From JAJDTR01 sp965220415 (GTDB taxonomy: Bacteria; Poribacteria; WGA-4E; JAJDTR01): DNA of 64,000 nt. The notes below the pieces were generated by a model, which saw nothing but the letters and a program-made list of their open reading frames with translations, did no database searches and was not told the origin of the DNA. The stretch covers positions 3,162,001-3,226,000 of the forward strand of contig OZ244829.1 in the NCBI GenBank assembly GCA_965220415.1, in the 5' to 3' direction. Positions within the stretch are counted from its first letter, which is position 1, and every line of letters starts with the position of its first letter. The translations under genes were made by a program, and so were the position numbers. Of this stretch, positions 60,552-64,000 are shown in pieces.

Positions 60552-61376
60552 CTATAGATTTACTACGTCCCTCGCCAAGTGGGGGAAGAGCTGGTCGTGG
60601 ATTTCCATCGGCTGGCGGAGGTGTTCCATCCGATTTTCGTCGGCGGTGTCTATCATGGTGGGGTAGTATATGCCGGCTCCGGTTTTCAGCTTGTAACCGC
60701 CGGGGGAATGCATGCTGAGGTACCGGCGCACGATGTCGAAGTCCTCGGGTGTTTTGGCGCGGCGGGTGCAGTTCATGGTGAACATGCGTCTCCGGTTTCC
60801 GCCGCCGAACGAGGCGTGATACAGGTCGTGATTGAAAATCACAACGTCGCCGGGATTGGTCTCCATGGCAACGCTGCCGGGAAACTCCGTGGGCGGGACG
60901 CCGAAGAGCTCAAGTGAGTTGTTGACATCTATCTTGCCCGTCCGAACGAAGTGGTCGGGCTTGTGGCTGGCGGGAATGAAACGCAGCGCACCGGTGTCCC
61001 GCGTGAGTGGATCGAGATAGAACGCTACCTTGGCGGCGAAGAGTTGCCCCCAACTTCCGTCGGGGTGCCAGCCGGTGTCGCCGCTGTAGTAGTTGCCGTC
61101 ACCGCCGCAGTAGTTGAAATCGTCTCCCAGAATGCTGCCGATAAGGTCTAGTATCGTGGGATGATCTAGCAGCGCGCACATGTCGGGCCTGTGTTCGATC
61201 GGTTTTAGGAACATCGTGCGGCGGGAGCCGTCGTGGTCTCGTCCGCCGCCGCGGTTCTGGATTGTCCATTCAAATTTTTCGATGATTTCGTTTGTTTCAT
61301 CGGGTGGAAACAGTTGCGGAATCATCAGGTAGCCGAAGGTGTCGAAGAAGTTGAGCTGTTCTTGGGTCAGCGGCAT
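60552..61376 (-). CDS. Phytanoyl-CoA dioxygenase (PhyH) family protein
   Basis: 274 residues from the ATG at 61376 (AAGAGG ahead). A GTG three codons earlier is less likely. Triad: His and Asp in DTGWHPDGSWGQLFAAKVA, distal His in NHDLYHASFGGGNRRRMFTM with the 2-oxoglutarate Arg nearby. Blocks FFDTFGYLMIPQLFPPDE and YLDPLTRDTGALRFIPASHK are family typical. It is more distant from the other two PhyH proteins here than they are from each other. It lies 84 bases downstream of the next gene and could share its transcript. Confidence 0.85.
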   Translation of the reverse strand: MPLTQEQLNFFDTFGYLMIPQLFPPDETNEIIEKFEWTIQNRGGGRDHDGSRRTMFLKPIEHRPDMCALLDHPTILDLIGSILGDDFNYCGGDGNYYSGDTGWHPDGSWGQLFAAKVAFYLDPLTRDTGALRFIPASHKPDHFVRTGKIDVNNSLELFGVPPTEFPGSVAMETNPGDVVIFNHDLYHASFGGGNRRRMFTMNCTRRAKTPEDFDIVRRYLSMHSPGGYKLKTGAGIYYPTMIDTADENRMEHLRQPMEIHDQLFPHLARDVVNL

Positions 61377-61460
61377 TTTTTGCACCTCTTGGGGGAAGAT
61401 GGAACGGAACGAATGAAGGGGGAAGGTTGAAAGTGAAGCAGTTTGGTTTCCATGTGTTTC

Positions 61461-62300
61461 TCACAACTCGTGTGTACCTGCGGCAGACCGATTGGACCAG
61501 ACGAGTGGATTCTGAGTGTCGTCGTCGAGGACATCGCCTATTTCGAGGTTAGCCGCCTGCTCATCGGGCAGTATGTTTTGGATGCCGTTGAAGGTCGCAC
61601 CCTCCGGCATATAGATGCAGGTCATTGCCCGGCGCGAATACGGCGTCATATTGGGGCCCGCGGCATGTGCCATGAGGCCGTTATGAAACCCGGCAGAGCC
61701 AGCCTTCATCTCGGCGGCTACCGGCTCAATCTCTCTGAACTCGGCATATTCGTCGAATAGCGCGCCTATGTTGGGGCCAAAATGCCCTTTTTTGTCGTAT
61801 TTGGTTCTCTTGTGCGTGCCGGGCAGATAGTACATACAGCCATTCTGACGTGTCGCGTCGTCCAAGGCGATCCAAATGGAGATGGCGTTCGGTGAATGGA
61901 AGGACCAATGAGGATTATCTACATGCCAGGATGTGGGGTTGTCCCAAGCGCGTTTCTGGAGTGTCTGATCGTGCCATACGCGGATACCGTCGACGCCAGC
62001 GAGTTTACAGAGCATGCCGCCCAAATCGGGGTTTTGAAAATACTTCTTGACGGTGTCATTGATTTTCCACAGGTTGACTCGCTGTAGGAAGACTCTGCTG
62101 TAGTAGTCACCCCCTTCTGTGGAGATTGCTTGGTTGCTCGCTCCGCCATCGGCAATCCTTTCGTTCCCCATCAGGGTTACGGCTTCGCCGACAGCATTTC
62201 GCAATTCCCGCAACTCGTCGGGGGTGAGAAAGTCGTCGATGATGAGCCAGCCTTCGCGTTGGTAGTTCTCAATTTGTTGGGATGTCAATGCCGTTTTCAT
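61461..62300 (-). CDS. Phytanoyl-CoA dioxygenase (PhyH) family protein
   Basis: 279 residues. The triad appears in SWHVDNPHWSFHSPNAI (H-x-D) and LMAHAAGPNMTPYSRRAMTC (His and Arg). It is a clear paralogue of 52170-52976 (GIRVWHDQ, ISIWIALDDATRQNGCMYYL, ATFNGIQNILPDEQ against CTFNGKRNVLREDL), so the two probably act on related substrates. The gene faces the sugar dehydratase-like gene upstream across a 388-base gap. Confidence 0.86.
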   Translation of the reverse strand: MKTALTSQQIENYQREGWLIIDDFLTPDELRELRNAVGEAVTLMGNERIADGGASNQAISTEGGDYYSRVFLQRVNLWKINDTVKKYFQNPDLGGMLCKLAGVDGIRVWHDQTLQKRAWDNPTSWHVDNPHWSFHSPNAISIWIALDDATRQNGCMYYLPGTHKRTKYDKKGHFGPNIGALFDEYAEFREIEPVAAEMKAGSAGFHNGLMAHAAGPNMTPYSRRAMTCIYMPEGATFNGIQNILPDEQAANLEIGDVLDDDTQNPLVWSNRSAAGTHEL

Positions 62301-62688
62301 CGTGATTGTTCCACGTTACAGATTCATTGCATTGAATGAGATAGGGGGTAGCGTGATACAAAAGAAAAGCTGTAACTGTTTAGTCCCTTGATTTCTGGAT
62401 TCGAGCACTGTGAATCTAGACTGCTTTATTCCTATATTCTAGGCTGATCTCGTGTGGAGGCTCATTTTTCCGGTTTGTAGTAGGGATCAAATGAGCGAAT
62501 AGCAAATGCGATAGAGTTCCCATAGAGATCCCTCTTCATTGTCCGTCCTATGGCTCTGGGGGGTTTACTGACCACTAGTCACTAAACACTTACGAAAAGC
62601 TGTTAGAGGCTGGTGCGCAGGGGATCTCTATCGCAGTCGCTTTTCGCTCCATTGATCGCACCCTACAGGTCGTTAGGCAATAAATGGA
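62301..62688. other. Gene-free interval with dispersed repeats
   Basis: It contains inverted AATGAGCGAATAGCAAATGCG (62489), TTTACTGACCACTAGTCACT (62565) and GGGGATCTCTATCGCAGTCG (62618) repeat units and no supported gene or structured RNA. Confidence 0.6.
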
Positions 62689-63891
62689 TTAGGGTCGCGT
62701 TGGGCTGCCATCGGGCAGTCTGGTCTGTGTCCAGCCTATCACTTCGTCGGTACACGGGTATTTAGCGGCCAACTCTTCGTTGACGTCAATCCCCAAGCCG
62801 GGCTTGTCGTTGGGATACATGTATCCGTTGCGCACTTCGGGAGAGCCGGGGAAAATCTCGTACACACGCTCGGAGAAACGGCACCACTCCTGGATGCCGA
62901 AGTTCGGCGCCCAGAGGTCGAGGTGCAGATTGGCGGCGTGCCCCACGGGAGAGGTGTCACCGGGTCCGTGCCACGCGGTTCGGATGCCGTACATGTTGGC
63001 GAATGCGGCGACGTTGCGTGCCGGGGTTACTCCGCCCATCTGGCTGACGTGCATGCGGAGGAAGTCAATCAACTTGTCGGCAATCAAGGGCTGCCACTCG
63101 CGCGGGCTGTTGAACAGTTCGCCCATAGCAATCGGGGTGCTGCATTGCTGGCGGATATGGTGGAACCACTCCAAGTCTTCCGGCGCTAACGGGTCTTCCA
63201 AGAAGAACAGCTTGAAACGCTCGACATCCTTGGCGAATTGGACGGCGTCGATAGTTTGCAACCGTTCGTGGATATCGTGCAGAAGTTCAATCTCGTCGCC
63301 AATCTTGGAGCGCACGTGTTCCATCATGCGCAGCATGTCGCGCATATACGCTTTGGGATCGAAATAAGCGCCCGGTTGCGCGCCTTCGGGCTTGACTAGT
63401 TTTTCGGCCTGGCCGCCGTAGCCGCCCATCTGGATGCGAATGTAGCGGTAGCCTTGCGCCATGTACTTGCGGACGCTATCCTCGACTTCGTGCTCGTCCC
63501 GTCCATCGGCGTGACCGTAGACCGCCGCCGCTTCACGGCATTTCCCGCCCAAGAGTTGATAGAGCGGCATGTCGGCTTGTTTGCCCTTGATATCCCAGAG
63601 GGCTTGGTCGGCGCCGGAGATGGCGTTGTTTAGCACGGGTCCGTTGCGCCAATAGCCGTTGACCATCGCCATCTGCCAAATCTCCTCAATGCGGGAAACG
63701 TCGCGTCCAAGCAGAAAGGGTTTGAGGTGCTTTTCGATAGCGGCGTGAACGGCGTGGAAGCGTTGCGTAAAGGTGGCGCAACCGAGACCGTAAAGCCCCG
63801 GCTGCGAGGTGACGATTTTCACGATGATTAATCGCGAGCCTTCGGGTTGAGTCAGGATTGTTTGGACATCTTTGATGGTTACAGTAGCCAT
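62689..63891 (-). CDS. Enolase-superfamily protein, mannonate dehydratase (ManD/RspA) type
   Basis: 400 residues. N-terminal capping domain (VTIKDVQTILTQPEGSRLII ... PFLLGRDVSRIEEIWQMAMV ... NAISGADQALWDIKGKQADM) followed by a TIM barrel. Barrel landmarks fit ManD/RspA: LLHDIHERLQTIDAVQFAKD (metal Asp and the ManD-type His-Glu-Arg), FLEDPLAPEDLEWF (Glu), MGELFNSPREWQPLI (Glu), and WHGPGDTSPVGHAANLHLDL with catalytic His. Family members dehydrate D-mannonate or D-gluconate to 2-keto-3-deoxygluconate, but many have low or other activity, so the substrate is open. Confidence 0.85.
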   Translation of the reverse strand: MATVTIKDVQTILTQPEGSRLIIVKIVTSQPGLYGLGCATFTQRFHAVHAAIEKHLKPFLLGRDVSRIEEIWQMAMVNGYWRNGPVLNNAISGADQALWDIKGKQADMPLYQLLGGKCREAAAVYGHADGRDEHEVEDSVRKYMAQGYRYIRIQMGGYGGQAEKLVKPEGAQPGAYFDPKAYMRDMLRMMEHVRSKIGDEIELLHDIHERLQTIDAVQFAKDVERFKLFFLEDPLAPEDLEWFHHIRQQCSTPIAMGELFNSPREWQPLIADKLIDFLRMHVSQMGGVTPARNVAAFANMYGIRTAWHGPGDTSPVGHAANLHLDLWAPNFGIQEWCRFSERVYEIFPGSPEVRNGYMYPNDKPGLGIDVNEELAAKYPCTDEVIGWTQTRLPDGSPTRP

Positions 63892-63989
63892 TTTGGGTTC
63901 CCCCGAACGGTTGCGTGACGTTTCTGCCGTGTTGATAATCCGATAGCCGGTTGATGCGGGTAGACACGAATTGATTGGATACGGTGTGC

Positions 63990-63996
63990 CATTATA
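63990..63996 (-). promoter_or_regulatory. Possible -10 box for the dehydratase gene
   Basis: The minus strand reads CTATAATGG at the window edge, about 100 bases upstream of the ATG. The -35 region is outside the window, so this cannot be verified. Confidence 0.3.
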
Positions 63997-64000
63997 GCAT

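Noticed and set aside
1..64000. tRNA, rRNA or known riboswitches
   Set aside because: I read both strands for cloverleaf landmarks and conserved riboswitch cores and found none I could defend; a covariance-model scan would be decisive.

Overview
The window most likely comes from a member of Candidatus Poribacteria or a close relative. This is inferred from the protein repertoire, not from a marker-gene comparison. Supporting features are two secreted proteins that end in a FlgD-like tail (motif LLPNYPNPFNPETW), LRR-plus-dockerin surface proteins, three phytanoyl-CoA-dioxygenase-like enzymes, a Uma2 nuclease, an enolase-superfamily sugar dehydratase and heavy dispersed palindromic repeats between genes.

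Layout. Bases 1-1.8 kb hold a partial glycosyltransferase and a radical SAM protein whose genes overlap, then a Uma2 gene. From 2.8 to 38.9 kb the minus strand is dominated by one system: 20 paralogous secreted seven-bladed beta-propeller proteins (Asp-box/BNR type, about 335-390 residues), interleaved with about a dozen small predicted lipoproteins of at least four families plus decayed copies. Genes mostly overlap by ATGA or lie 10-15 nt apart. They form three long operons (10.8 to 2.8 kb, 23.2 to 13.8 kb, 38.7 to 27.8 kb) and one short operon (27.3 to 26.4 kb). Each operon is headed by a textbook sigma-54 promoter (TGGCAC-N5-TTGC). Three of the four also carry a conserved upstream block with a TGAACA-N4-TGTTCA-type palindrome 105-150 bp upstream, as expected for an enhancer-binding activator. 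The fourth keeps a degenerate version.

The operons are separated by plus-strand islands. One (11-13.8 kb) has a broken HTH gene, a small membrane protein, two paralogous lipoproteins and a fragment of an array lipoprotein. Another (23.7-26.1 kb) has a leader peptide, a coiled-coil membrane protein, a secreted protein of unknown function and a secreted metzincin-like protease. All 20 propellers end in a short motif, K-x(3)-[TI]-W-[GSA]-[AS]-hydrophobic-K. The same ending occurs on an unrelated LamG-type protein at 40.5-41.5 kb, suggesting a shared C-terminal tag.

The rest is a mosaic: a truncated Ski2-type helicase (39.7 kb), a 5'-nucleotidase-like secreted protein (41.6-44.5 kb), a coiled-coil membrane protein, prpB-prpC of the methylcitrate cycle (46.2-48.4 kb), an IS110-family element (about 48.7-50.4 kb), rpsT with its terminator, a hicBA toxin-antitoxin pair bracketed by two copies of that terminator, a PHP phosphoesterase with a PhyH enzyme, two large LRR/hydrolase-like/dockerin proteins, two more PhyH enzymes and a mannonate-dehydratase-like protein. 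Many gaps carry dispersed repeats. Several array genes show recent lesions: a 13-bp duplication frameshift, a Trp-to-TGA nonsense change and PEGA and lipoprotein remnants. The array therefore looks as if it expands and decays actively.
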